This document shows, piece by piece, positions 27,376 through 37,000 of a DNA stretch of 64,000 nucleotides. The position numbers were made by a program, and so were the translations under genes. The number at the start of each line of letters is the position of its first letter. The first letter of the stretch is position 1. The notes beneath the pieces are model-generated. The model searched no databases. It was not told where the DNA came from and saw only the letters and a program-made list of their open reading frames with translations. The stretch is from assembly GCF_003205875.1 (NCBI RefSeq), contig NZ_PUBZ01000081.1, positions 186,001-250,000 on the forward strand, in the 5' to 3' direction. Source of the stretch: Herpetosiphon llansteffanensis. Lineage in GTDB: Bacteria; Chloroflexota; Chloroflexia; Chloroflexales; Herpetosiphonaceae.

Positions 27376-28029
27376 ATGCGTTGCACAACCATGATTGCCC
27401 AGCATCGCTGTTGTTATCTTCAGCTTAGCCCTACGCGCTTTGTGCTGGTGGTTCCAATGGTTGCCTATGTTGATCCGTTCCAGCTTGATCGGGCGATGAG
27501 CACGTTTATGATGCATGTGATGCAGGCTCCCAAGGTACAGCAATCGACCATCGCGATTGCACTTTCCCAAAGTTTGGTTGGGCTTGATCTTCCTAACCCT
27601 GATCATGACCCGATGCTCGAATTCATGTGTGAAATGGGCATTGTGGATGAGCAGCCTGATGGATGGCACATTTTTACGAGTGGCCGAATAAGCTTGTTTA
27701 TTGAACAGTCTCAACAGCTTTGCCTGCTTGCTACCCCCGCAGATCTTGTTAGCCAAGGGGCGATTGGCGCAGGCTTTACCCATCGCAATCGGATTGCCTA
27801 TCGTCTCATCGCAACCAGCTTTTCGACACCAACAAACTTGCACTTGCAGACGCTTCATTGGCAGCCCCGAACAGCATTATGGATGAGTACCAATGCCAAT
27901 CTCATCGAGCTAAGCAACGCTAGCGATTTGCCGAATCTCGCTGCGTGGGCGGCAGCTGGTGTTGATGATAATCGCGTGCTGGTAGAACTTCAACCATCAA
28001 TCTACCCATTGAGCCACTTCGAAGCTTGA
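27376..28029 (+). CDS. Uncharacterised 217-residue protein
   Basis: No family recognised. The protein is soluble, without signal peptide, and has a mix of hydrophobic strands (RFVLVVPMVAYV, LCLLATPADLV) and a C-terminal SNASDLPNLAAWAAAGVDDNRV segment. AAAGG precedes the ATG at 27376 by about nine bases. Codon use is like the neighbours. It is separated by 100 bases from the expansin gene, with no shared function evident. Confidence 0.68.
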   Translation: MRCTTMIAQHRCCYLQLSPTRFVLVVPMVAYVDPFQLDRAMSTFMMHVMQAPKVQQSTIAIALSQSLVGLDLPNPDHDPMLEFMCEMGIVDEQPDGWHIFTSGRISLFIEQSQQLCLLATPADLVSQGAIGAGFTHRNRIAYRLIATSFSTPTNLHLQTLHWQPRTALWMSTNANLIELSNASDLPNLAAWAAAGVDDNRVLVELQPSIYPLSHFEA

Positions 28030-28132
28030 CATTTGTAAAAATTTGCTTAAAGTATTGTTTGTAATTTCATTGAATTTATTAACATCCTTGCCAAGAATGA
28101 AATCGCCTGTTATGCATGGTTTGGAGGATTTG

Positions 28133-29176
28133 ATGGCACGGATTCAAGCTCAACGCATGATTATTGGCCTGTGGTTGCTGTTGGCTATGCTGCTTGCTTC
28201 GGCCTTGCTGGTTGCCAAAAGCAATGCGCAATCGATGCAGGCTATCAGCAATCCATGGGCTTTGCGCACTGGTCGGGCTACCCATTATGACCCAACGGTT
28301 GGCATGGGTAATTGTAGCTTGCCAGTGCCCAGCGATCTGCTTGTGGCTGCAATCAATACCAGCGATTATGGCTTGGCCGATTATTGCGGGGCCTCTGTGA
28401 CGGTCAATGGGCCACGCGGCAGCGTAACAGTTAAAATTATTGATCGCTGCCCTGGTTGCGTGGTTGGTGGCATTGACCTAAGCCCTCAAGCGTTCGAGCG
28501 CATTGCAGCACTTGAGGCTGGGAATGTGCCAATTACATGGCAATTGATCAGCGTGCCCAATCTTGGCGGCCAGCTCATTTACAATTACAAAGAGGGCAGC
28601 AGCCAATGGTGGGCTGGGGTGCAAGTGCGCAATCATCGCAATGCCATCGCTAAGTTTGAGTTTCGCAATCCGCAAGGGGTTTTTCAAGCTGTCGAGCGGG
28701 CGCATTATAACTATTTTCTTGTGCCTGGCGGCATGGGCACCGGCCCCTTCACGTTTCGGATTACTGATGTGTATGGCAATGTTGTGACTGATAGCAATAT
28801 TCCGTTGCGCGCTGAGGGCGATGTTGCTGGCAATCAGCAATTTCCCTATGTAGCCAACCCTAGTAGCACCAATACGCCAACGCCGCTGGCAACCCTAACG
28901 CCGACGCGTACCAACACGCCAACCCCAGCAGCAACGACGTTGCCGCCAACCAAGACCTTAATTCCTGCGAGTGCCACCCCAACCCTTGTGCCGACCATGG
29001 CCCCACCATCGCCAACTGCCACCCAGAATGGAATTAGTGCATGGCAAGCCTACACCAGTTATAGCGTTGGCAGCCTTGTGCGTCACAATGGCCTAAACTA
29101 TCGCTGCATTCAAGCCCATACCTCATTGCCCGGCTGGGAACCGCAGATTGTGCCAGCGCTTTGGCAACCAATCTAA
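28133..29176 (+). CDS. Bacterial expansin with C-terminal chitin-binding (CBM5/12) module
   Basis: A 347-residue exported protein. A signal peptide (about 1-30) is followed by a double-psi beta-barrel expansin domain 1 (about 42-130) with TGRATHYDPTV, the NTSDYG core and IIDRCPGC followed by GIDLSPQAFERIA. Then comes a beta-sandwich domain 2/CBM63-like (about 140-238), a Thr-Pro linker (240-295) and a CBM5/12-like module (300-347) with aromatic residues in WQAYTSYSVGSLVRHNGLNY and LPGWEP. Expansins loosen cellulose or other wall polysaccharides without hydrolysis. The extra chitin-binding end suggests a chitin-containing target such as fungal wall. ATG 28133 has GGAGGA close upstream. Confidence 0.87.
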   Translation: MARIQAQRMIIGLWLLLAMLLASALLVAKSNAQSMQAISNPWALRTGRATHYDPTVGMGNCSLPVPSDLLVAAINTSDYGLADYCGASVTVNGPRGSVTVKIIDRCPGCVVGGIDLSPQAFERIAALEAGNVPITWQLISVPNLGGQLIYNYKEGSSQWWAGVQVRNHRNAIAKFEFRNPQGVFQAVERAHYNYFLVPGGMGTGPFTFRITDVYGNVVTDSNIPLRAEGDVAGNQQFPYVANPSSTNTPTPLATLTPTRTNTPTPAATTLPPTKTLIPASATPTLVPTMAPPSPTATQNGISAWQAYTSYSVGSLVRHNGLNYRCIQAHTSLPGWEPQIVPALWQPI

Positions 29177-29258
29177 GTTCACCCAAACTCCATGCTTGTT
29201 GCGCCTGCTGCTACGATACTAAGCAGATTGAAATGGCTTGAGCATGGAGTTTGTTGCT

Positions 29259-30722
29259 ATGATTTTACATAATGAATATCGCTTGCCACGGACAACCCCA
29301 GAACAGCAGGGAATTGCCTCAGCAGGCTTGCTGCGGTTTATCGAAGCGCTTGATAGCCAGATTCACGGTCTGCATAGTGTGATGCTCGTGCGCCATGGCG
29401 CGGTTGTAGCCGAGGCATGGTGGTCGCCATACGAGGCTGAACGACCACATTTGTTGTTTTCGCTGAGCAAAAGCTTTACGGCGACGGCGGTTGGGCTGGC
29501 AATTGACGAAGGCTATTTCGCGCTCAATGATTTGGTCATTGGCTTTTTTCCTGCTGAAACGCCGCCGCTGGTGAGCGACCTGCTGGCAGCAATGCAGGTT
29601 AAACACCTGCTTACAATGGCAACTGGCCATGCCAGCGACCCATGGACGGCAATGAACGAGCGGCCTGATGGCAATTGGATTAAGGCCTTTTTGGAGTATC
29701 CAATTGCAACTGCGCCTGGCAGCCAGTTTGTTTACAACACTGGCGCAACCTATCTGCTCTCGGCGATTATTCAAACAACGACTGGCATGCGCTTGAGCGA
29801 GTATCTTGGCCCACGCTTGTTTGCGCCCTTGGGCATTGAGCAGATGCGCTGGCAGGAATCGCCGCAAGGCATTACGCTTGGCGGCATTGGCCTGAGCCTA
29901 ACGACCGAAGCTGTGGCTAAATTTGGCCAGTTGTATTTGCAAAAAGGTCTGTGGAACAAACAAAGAATTCTATCCGAAGCTTGGGTCAAGCAAGCCACGG
30001 CGCTACAAATAGCGAATGGTGATGATCCTGATTCTGATTGGGCGCAAGGCTATGGCTATCAATTTTGGCGTTGCCGCCATGGAGCCTATCGTGGCGATGG
30101 CGTGTTTGGCCAATATTGCCTTGTGCTACCAGCGCAGGATGCAGTGCTGGCGATAACCGCTGGGATTGATGTTTTTGCGATGCAGCAGCCCTTGGATTTG
30201 GTGTGGGATCTGTTGTTGCCAAGTATGAGTGATGCTGGTTTAGCCGCTGATCCTGCGGTGCAACGAGCGTTAACTGAAAAATTAGCAAGTTTGCATGTTC
30301 CTACGGTTGCAGGCCAAACAAGCTCGCCAATTGCCGCGCTAGTTTCTGGCCGCAGCTATCAAGTGGCAGCCAATCAGCTGGGGCTGGAACGCCTAAACAT
30401 CCATTTCAGCGACGCTGGTTGTCGCCTGCTTGGCCAAACTGCGACGAGTGTCGAAACGCTTGTTTGTGGTTATGGAGTTTGGCAGGCTGGGGCGACGGCG
30501 CTGTTTCAGCAAGCATTTTTTGGCCATACCCCGTTTGTTGCTAGTGGCGCATGGACGAGCGAGGCGAGTTTTACAATGCAGGTGCTGCTCTATGAAACGC
30601 CATTTGTGCATAGCTTAACGCTGGATTTTATTGATGCTGAACTGTTGATTGAAATTCGGATCAACACTGCTCTCGATTCATTAGGGCCAGTTGTATTGAC
30701 GGCGCAGCAACTCCCAAATTAA
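29259..30722 (+). CDS. Beta-lactamase-family serine hydrolase (class C fold)
   Basis: A 487-residue protein of the beta-lactamase/esterase EstB group. It has the S-x-x-K motif (S68-L-S-K71 in LLFSLSKSF), a Tyr-Asn at Y159-N (VYNTGATYLL) and the downstream segment YGYQFWRC, followed by a C-terminal lipocalin-like beta region of about 150 residues. No signal peptide is seen, so it is probably cytoplasmic and an esterase or peptidase rather than a resistance enzyme. ATG 29259 is preferred, with GGAG upstream; a start at 29238 cannot be excluded. Confidence 0.85.
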   Translation: MILHNEYRLPRTTPEQQGIASAGLLRFIEALDSQIHGLHSVMLVRHGAVVAEAWWSPYEAERPHLLFSLSKSFTATAVGLAIDEGYFALNDLVIGFFPAETPPLVSDLLAAMQVKHLLTMATGHASDPWTAMNERPDGNWIKAFLEYPIATAPGSQFVYNTGATYLLSAIIQTTTGMRLSEYLGPRLFAPLGIEQMRWQESPQGITLGGIGLSLTTEAVAKFGQLYLQKGLWNKQRILSEAWVKQATALQIANGDDPDSDWAQGYGYQFWRCRHGAYRGDGVFGQYCLVLPAQDAVLAITAGIDVFAMQQPLDLVWDLLLPSMSDAGLAADPAVQRALTEKLASLHVPTVAGQTSSPIAALVSGRSYQVAANQLGLERLNIHFSDAGCRLLGQTATSVETLVCGYGVWQAGATALFQQAFFGHTPFVASGAWTSEASFTMQVLLYETPFVHSLTLDFIDAELLIEIRINTALDSLGPVVLTAQQLPN

Positions 30723-30772
30723 CCAATTGCTGCCGCGATTGCTTTTTTGGCATCGCGGCAGCATGTTCGATT

Positions 30773-31298
30773 TTAGCGGCTTGCTTGCGGAATGAAGGTG
30801 AAATTTCCGCTGCTGGTTGGGCGTGGGGCAGGACAGCCTAGATTGTCGGTTGACCAGACGACTGAAAAGCGCCAAACGCATTGGCTGAGGTTTGGAATAT
30901 CCCAAAAGATATTGAGCCTAATCGGTGATGCTGCGCGCAGGCTCGAATGCAGTTGGTAGAGTTCATCAGCTTGGCGTTGCATCACGAGGGGCTGCGGATG
31001 GCATCCATACATTCAGCTGATGCCATTGAATGTACATATCGCCACAATTGTTGGTTTCGGCCCAAAAAAAGCTTTCCATTCTATCGCCAAAACCAAGCCG
31101 CCCAAATGCTCCTTGATAGCGTTCGCGGTAGCTCTTGGCGTAATTGTTGCCACGAGATTGGGTCGCAGCCATGCGGCTGGGAAGGTGCTGGAGACCAGCG
31201 TTGAACAGCGTGGGTCGTTGCGGTATTGAAACGACCAGACCGATGAGTAGGGCGAGGATTACGCTTTTTAAGGAGGTAGTGTTGCGCTGAAACGCCAA
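30773..31298 (-). pseudogene. Possible frameshifted secreted-protein gene
   Basis: Two overlapping minus-strand frames appear to belong together. The upstream one (30966-31298) has a hydrophobic N-terminal helix (LKSVILALLIGLVVS) and then SRGNNYAKSYRERYQ and AETNNCGDMYIQWHQLN. The second (30773-31012) continues with QRQADELYQLHSSLRAASP and ends SGNFTFIPQASR. The second frame has a stop just before its own ATG and no ribosome site, so a one-base change near 30985-31010 (a CCCC tract) would explain it. The only start of the first frame is TTG and it sits in the terminator of the upstream gene. Weak evidence overall. Confidence 0.35.
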
Positions 31299-31339
31299 AC
31301 CACGCTGGTCAAGCAGCTTTGTGCTCGACCAGCGTGGTT
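31298..31339 (-). terminator. Terminator of the secreted-protein gene at 31378
   Basis: AACCACGCTGGTC (31298-31310) pairs perfectly with GACCAGCGTGGTT (31327-31339) over a 16-base loop, 38 bases after the minus-strand stop at 31378. The T run after the stem is weak. Confidence 0.7.
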
Positions 31340-31377
31340 GTGTGATTACGTTTGTGATTGCTTAGCCTTGGTTGAGG

Positions 31378-32577
31378 CTAGTTGTATTGCCAGAGTTGAT
31401 GGCTATCTTGGCCATTGATAAAGCCGTCAATCATCAAGAAGAACCGATCATCGTTTTTGACCAAATCGAAGTCATCTGCCCAAGTGTTTAAGGTCTTGAT
31501 GGGATTGGCCAGGCTCAGATTGCTGCCGTCGAACGTGTAGGTGATAAAGCGAATGGTTTGCCAATCGTTGTCGTCGGTTGCGCTAGCAGTTTGCCCAACT
31601 ACCACCACTTCGTTGCCTTGGTCGACGAGTTGCACTCTGCCCGAGAAGTAGACTGGCAGCGTTGCTTCATCTTCGTAGACCAAGATATTTGGTAGTGGTG
31701 CGCCGCTGCCAGCTGCTGCTACTGTCCAGCGGGCAACTTCGGCGGTTGCTAATGGCGAGGCTGTGTTTGTTGCCGCAGTGTAAATCCGATTGCCCGATAA
31801 GGTAATATCGGCAAAGCCAATCGTGTTGCGAGCACTTTGCGCCAATTTGATCAAATCGCCGTTGACATCAACCTGCCAGAGCGTCACGATCATATTGTCG
31901 TTAGAATCTTGGGCGGCCATCGCAAAGTTGCGCGAACTCTTGATATAATCGGCGCTCATTGCGATGCGGCCAGTTTGGCCAACCGAAATTCTGCTTGACT
32001 TATGGGTAAAGGTCTGGCCATCGGAGCTGAGGCCCCACACATCAAAGCGGGCACGGCCATCGCTCAGTTGAACTGCCGATACGAGTGATGGATTGGTGGT
32101 TGGGCCAACCCGCACAACGTGAACATAATTGATGCTGGCTGGAATCGTGGCCACGCCATCGGTATCACCAAGCCGTTGCAAGCGATTTGCGCCAGTAGCA
32201 TTAGTTTTGAAGGCAATCAATTTGAGCTGATCGCTGGTAATCGCGGCAACTACGACGATATTATCGCGATATTCTGTCACATCGACATCTTGAATCGGGC
32301 CTTCAGTTAACACGAAGTTGGTGCTAATGGCACCGTTGGCATCTGTGTAAATCCCATTGATCCGCAAGGCATTGTTGTTACTGGTTTGTTTGGTCGCCGC
32401 CACATAGACGCGGCCACCATTGTAGGTTCCACCATTGGCGGTTGAGACATTATCAACCGCAGTCGCGTTTTGGCTATCCAACAGGTCGAAATCGGCGGTG
32501 GCCGCAGCGGGCAAAATGCTGAGGGCCATCAGGCTCAGAACCGACAAAATCCGCATACTTAGTCGTCGAACGTCCAT
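31378..32577 (-). CDS. Secreted propeller-like protein
   Basis: A 399-residue exported protein with a signal peptide (residues 1-25, ending LPAAATA). The rest is made of repeated beta segments, each with an Asp-Gly or Asn-Gly turn (GGRVYVAATKQTSNNNALRI, DNIVVVAAITSDQLKLIAFK, GNRIYTAATNTASP, GNEVVVVGQTAS), suggesting a beta-propeller without a named family. ATG 32577 has GGAGGT four bases upstream and is chosen over the earlier start. Function unknown; probably extracellular. It ends in a hairpin at 31298-31339. Confidence 0.75.
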   Translation of the reverse strand: MDVRRLSMRILSVLSLMALSILPAAATADFDLLDSQNATAVDNVSTANGGTYNGGRVYVAATKQTSNNNALRINGIYTDANGAISTNFVLTEGPIQDVDVTEYRDNIVVVAAITSDQLKLIAFKTNATGANRLQRLGDTDGVATIPASINYVHVVRVGPTTNPSLVSAVQLSDGRARFDVWGLSSDGQTFTHKSSRISVGQTGRIAMSADYIKSSRNFAMAAQDSNDNMIVTLWQVDVNGDLIKLAQSARNTIGFADITLSGNRIYTAATNTASPLATAEVARWTVAAAGSGAPLPNILVYEDEATLPVYFSGRVQLVDQGNEVVVVGQTASATDDNDWQTIRFITYTFDGSNLSLANPIKTLNTWADDFDLVKNDDRFFLMIDGFINGQDSHQLWQYN

Positions 32578-32822
32578 GCTTACCTCCATACAACCATACT
32601 CTTAATTGGCTTTAGCATAGCGGAGTGCAGGCTGCAAAAAGTCTCATTTTGGGCCTGAAAAGTCTCATGCTGAGCAAAAAATGGCTTCAACAGATTAAAA
32701 TCATTAACCTGTACTATGAAATGCAAACATTTGTGCTATACTTGTGAGGTTTTTGGCTACCAGGGTAGGAGAATTGGGCTTTTCCTAGCTCAAGCTGGCA
32801 ACCTTGTGTAAGGAGCATAACG

Positions 32823-33305
32823 ATGACTGATGAACGGACAGCGGCGATCGAACAGATTTTGCAAAGTGTGGTTGGGCAATGGCAGGGAATTGCTCGTACA
32901 TGGTTTGGACCGGAGACGCTAGCCGATGAATCGCCAATTCGTGGCAGCTTGCGCCGGATTGGCACCAGTCGCTTTATTATTCACGAATATGAAAGTGCGT
33001 TTGAGGCCACGCCACTGCATGGAGCTGCAATCTATGGCTATAATCAATTGACCGCTAGCTTTGAAGGGGCGTGGGTTGATAGCTTTCATATGCCTACGAA
33101 CATCATGCTCAGCACTGGCAAGCCCGCTGATCCGACGCTGAATGTGCTTGGCAGCTATGCGGTTGAAGGCAGCAGTGATTGGGGTTGGCGCACCGAAATT
33201 GTTGCTGATGGCCCAGATAGGCTGCTGATTACGGCCTACAATCGCCAACCTGACGAGCCAGAAGCCAAAGCTGTTGAGATAATTTATAGCCGCGTGACTG
33301 CTTAG
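32823..33305 (+). CDS. DUF1579-family protein
   Basis: A 160-residue soluble protein. The pattern VVGQWQGIARTWFGP, then RRIGTSRFIIHEYES, YGYNQLTASFEGAWVDSFH and WGWRTEIVADGPDRLLITAYN fits DUF1579, a lipocalin-like barrel of unknown function. AAGGAG lies before ATG 32823. It is followed 83 bases later by a RibD-like reductase gene on the same strand; a shared transcript is likely. Confidence 0.85.
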   Translation: MTDERTAAIEQILQSVVGQWQGIARTWFGPETLADESPIRGSLRRIGTSRFIIHEYESAFEATPLHGAAIYGYNQLTASFEGAWVDSFHMPTNIMLSTGKPADPTLNVLGSYAVEGSSDWGWRTEIVADGPDRLLITAYNRQPDEPEAKAVEIIYSRVTA

Positions 33306-33388
33306 CCCTTTTCCCGCAAAACCTACGCACAATCAGAGTGCCATGCTATACTCAAGCAACAGAAGCCTAGTTGTTAAGGAGGTTGTGT

Positions 33389-33964
33389 GTGCGTAAATTA
33401 GTCTATTTTGTGGCTTGTACCGCCGATGGCTTTATTGCGGACGAAGCTGGTGGCTTTGATTTCTTTCCCATGACTGGCGGCCACTTGGATTACATTCGCC
33501 AAGAATACCCTGAAACCATGCCAACCCATGTGATGACCATGCTGGGGATTCCAGCTGAGCAAAAGCGCTTTGATACAGTGCTGATGGGGCGGCATACCTA
33601 TGCGGTTGGCTTGAATGAAGGCGTGACCAGCCCCTATGCCCATCTGCGCCAGTATGTCATTTCCTCGTCGCTCGGCAAGCTGGATAGTCCCGATGTGACG
33701 CTGGTTGCCCAAGATCCGCTTGGTTTGGTCCAGAGCTTGAAACAAGAGGCTGGCCGTGATATTTGGCTATGTGGTGGTGGCTCCTTGGCCAGTGCCTTGA
33801 TCAGCGAAATTGATGAGCTAGTGCTCAAAGTTAATCCGGTCATGATTGGCCAAGGGATTCGCCTATTTGCTGGTTTGGGCCAACCAGTCCAACTCGAATT
33901 GCTTGAGCATCAGGTGTTTGAGGGTGGCGTTGCGGTGCATCGCTATGGCCTGAAGCAGGCATAA
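33389..33964 (+). CDS. RibD C-terminal/dihydrofolate-reductase-like protein
   Basis: A 191-residue cytoplasmic oxidoreductase. Starting VRKLVYFVACTADGFIAD (GTG start), it has TVLMGRHTYAVG, the NADPH-loop WLCGGGSLASALISEIDEL and VLKVNPVMIGQGIRLFA, all typical of the RibD_C family (YwjB/YyaP-like). These proteins bind NADPH; their substrate is mostly unknown. The GTG at 33389 is chosen because AAGGAGG lies six bases before it. It ends in a strong hairpin that faces the PKS-NRPS gene. Confidence 0.9.
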   Translation: MRKLVYFVACTADGFIADEAGGFDFFPMTGGHLDYIRQEYPETMPTHVMTMLGIPAEQKRFDTVLMGRHTYAVGLNEGVTSPYAHLRQYVISSSLGKLDSPDVTLVAQDPLGLVQSLKQEAGRDIWLCGGGSLASALISEIDELVLKVNPVMIGQGIRLFAGLGQPVQLELLEHQVFEGGVAVHRYGLKQA

Positions 33965-33969
33965 GCAAG

Positions 33970-33997
33970 GTTGGGCATGGGTTTTTCCATGCCCAAC
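33970..33997. terminator. Terminator between reductase gene and PKS-NRPS gene
   Basis: GTTGGGCATGG (33970-33980) pairs with CCATGCCCAAC (33987-33997) around GTTTTT, followed by TTTTTG on the plus strand. It lies 29 bases past the minus-strand stop of the megasynthase and can serve both directions, more strongly the plus strand. Confidence 0.85.
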
Positions 33998-34026
33998 TTT
34001 TTGATTTCTTCGGCGGCTTTTAGTTA

Positions 34027-37000
34027 CTACTGGTCGCTGGTTTGGGCAATTTCGTGCTCCGCGAGCAGCTGCGGGTTTGGCAAAAAGCCTTGTAAATGCA
34101 ATGCTGCTGGGCCAAAACCAGCCTTGATCACCGCAGCGCGATAGCGCAGCGCTGCTTCAACCTCAACCAAACCCCTCGTCAAAGGCAGCGTTGGATCGGC
34201 TGCCCATAACAAGGCTTCGAGCTGACAGCTCGCGGCTGCATCGGGCAAAATTTCGGCCAAAATTCGCTCGCGCACGGTATGGTCGCCAAGCGGCAGGTCG
34301 ATTGTGCGCTGGCTTGGCCCACAGGCCAACTGCCCACCGCCCACAATCAGCACATCGCCACGCGTTTGCATGCGCTGAATCGCTCGCTTGGGATCAAGGC
34401 ATGGCGGAAACGAATCATCGACCAGAATCGTGCCTGCTTGCAAGCGCTCAACCTCGATAATGCCCGCTGTGCTGGTGGCCGCAACAATGATTTGGGCTTG
34501 ATACACGGCCTCGGGCACACCACTGGCGGCGGCAGCAACAATCGCAATCGGGCCTGAATAGCCGGTTGTTTGCCGAATGAGCGCTGCCAAATCGACGAGC
34601 CGCTGCTGATTGGCTGCTGTATCGCAGAGCACCAACGAGCGTGGATGCGGCAAGCTGCGTAAAATTACCTGCAACACTGATTGACCAATTGAACCAAGCC
34701 CAAGCATTGCCAAATCGCTGTCAGCCAGCTGTCGCCCGCTGGCTTTGAGCGCAGCTTCCAGCGTTTGGCTCACCGCAACCACGGTTGTGGCATGGCCAGT
34801 TGTCAATGCTGGCCGCGCTTGCTGATCGCCCGCTAGTGCTCGCAACACGCCAAAGCCATAGCCAGTCAGCGCTGGCAACATTCCCGCGAGCGAAACGCAA
34901 CGCGCGCCGCGCGCTTGAGCGAGCAGCATGCCAGCTGCAATCGCGCTTTCGAGATCGGCGGCATGCTCGGGCCGTAGTTCTTCTGCAAACCAAGGCAAAC
35001 AAAGCATGGCCGAAGCGCCGATTGGGGTCTGAAGCAGTTCAACCCAACGCGGTTTTCCATCAGCAAACAGCAATTTGCGCAGCTGTTCGCGAATTGTTGA
35101 TTCAGTGCCTTTGAGGCCGAGGAGCGCCGCAATGCTGCTGCTGGGCGGCAAATAGCCGATTAATGCTGCATCTAATGGGGTGGTTTTCACATCGTGCTGG
35201 CGATTAGCAAATTGAATCATGCTGCTCGTGCTGTAGCTTGGTTTGGCAATCAACAGATTAATCTCTGCAATCATGCCAGCGAGCAAACGCTGGAGGGTTG
35301 CAGCATCAAGCTTGGTTGGGGCTGCTTGTAGCGTAAGCCGTAACTCACCATTGGCAGCGCGGGCGGCAAATAGCAACTCAGTTGCACCTAGTGGCGGTTG
35401 AATTTCGGTGTGCGAATTGGCCCAATCGAGCGCTAGCGTTTCACTGCTGAGGGTTCCGAGCGCATCAAAATCGAGATAGGTGAAGAAGAATTGTGCACCA
35501 GTCGCGGTTATTGCTGCATTGCCGTTGTTCGTGCCAATCAGGCGTACGATCTCGCTTGGGGGCAGCGTATGCTGATAGGCGTTGCGGAATGCCTGGGCAA
35601 CTGGTGCTAACAACACCTGTGCCGACGAAGCGGGCTGGCTATGGCTGAAACGAATTGGCAGCGCGGTCGCAAAACAGCCAAATATCCGCTCAATATCGGG
35701 CAGCGCTAGGTCGCGGCCAGCATGGGCAGTGCCGATCACAAGGTCATCAACGCCGGTTAATTGGCGCAGCTGCTGAATAAACACGCTCAACAGCAATAGA
35801 TACGGAGTCAAGCCCGCCGATGCTGCAACGTGGCGCAGTTGGCCGAGCATTGTTGCTGGCAGTATCTGGCTCTCAATCAACGGCGCGCTTACTTGAACGG
35901 AATTGCGTGCTTGAAGCAGTGGGCGCTGATAGGCTTGGCCAAATGTGCTGCGCCAATAATGTTCATGCAGCGCCGCAGCGTTGCTTGGTTGCTGAAGCAT
36001 TGCAACATAATCACTGAAGCTTGAGCGTAACGCTGGTAGATTTGGCGCTTTGCCAGCCACAAGGGCATCGTAGATTTGCAGCAATTCTTGGCCAAAAATC
36101 CATGCGCTCCAACCATCGCCAATAATGTGATGGGCTGCGATCAGCCAAACATGGCGTGTTGGTGCGAGTTGCAGCACCCGCATCCGCAGCAGCGGCAGCT
36201 GATCAAGCTCAAAGCGTTCTGCCTGTTCTGCGTGCCAATAATGCTCAATCAGCTGAGTCGCATTCGCCCCTGCCGCCAGCGCTGGGATTAAGTCGTTGAA
36301 GCTGATTTGGATTGGTTCAGCCAAGGCTTGGACTTGTTGGCGCGGTGGGCGTTGATCCACCAACATTCGCACGCGCAACATCTCATGGCGCTGTACGAGC
36401 AAGGTCAAGGCTTGTTGCAGCAATGTTCGATCGAGCGGGCCATTGATTGCTAGCCGCGCGCACCAGGTGGTTGCCGCCGCCGGATCGAGCGTTTCGGTCA
36501 GCATAAAGCCAATTTGGGCTGGAGTCAGCGCAAAAGGTTCGTGGGCAGCCCGCACATGCGCCGAATGCTCAGCTTGCTGGGGCTGCTGATTACTATTTGC
36601 TGCATCTAAAGCTTGGGCAAAACTGGCGAGCGTGCTGTGTTGATACAATGTGGCCGCCCGTGGCAGCACTGGCACACGGCCTTCCAAGCGGGTCAACACT
36701 TGGATCAACAATAGTGAATCGCCGCCCAATTCAAAGAAATCTGCATCGCGATTGACGCTTGGCAGTTTCAGCACAGTTTGCCAAATTTCAGCAACCAGCA
36801 GCTCGCTTGGTGTTTCGGGCAGTGCGCCATGCTCCCCGCTGCTTGGCGCTGGCATTGGTAATTGGCCCAGTTGGCCACGATCAAGCTTGCCCGAACTGGT
36901 GGTTGGCAGGGTTGCTAAGCCAAGAAAACGCTGCGGAATCATCTGCGGCGGCAAGCGTTTTGCCAGCCAGCGCCGCAACTCAGCATCGCTTGGCAAGCTT

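Noticed and set aside
34027-35215. Canonical NRPS thioester reductase domain
   Set aside because: The GxTGFLG-type loop and the Y-x-x-x-K pair of NAD_binding_4 reductases are absent; the AAR-like pattern fits much better.
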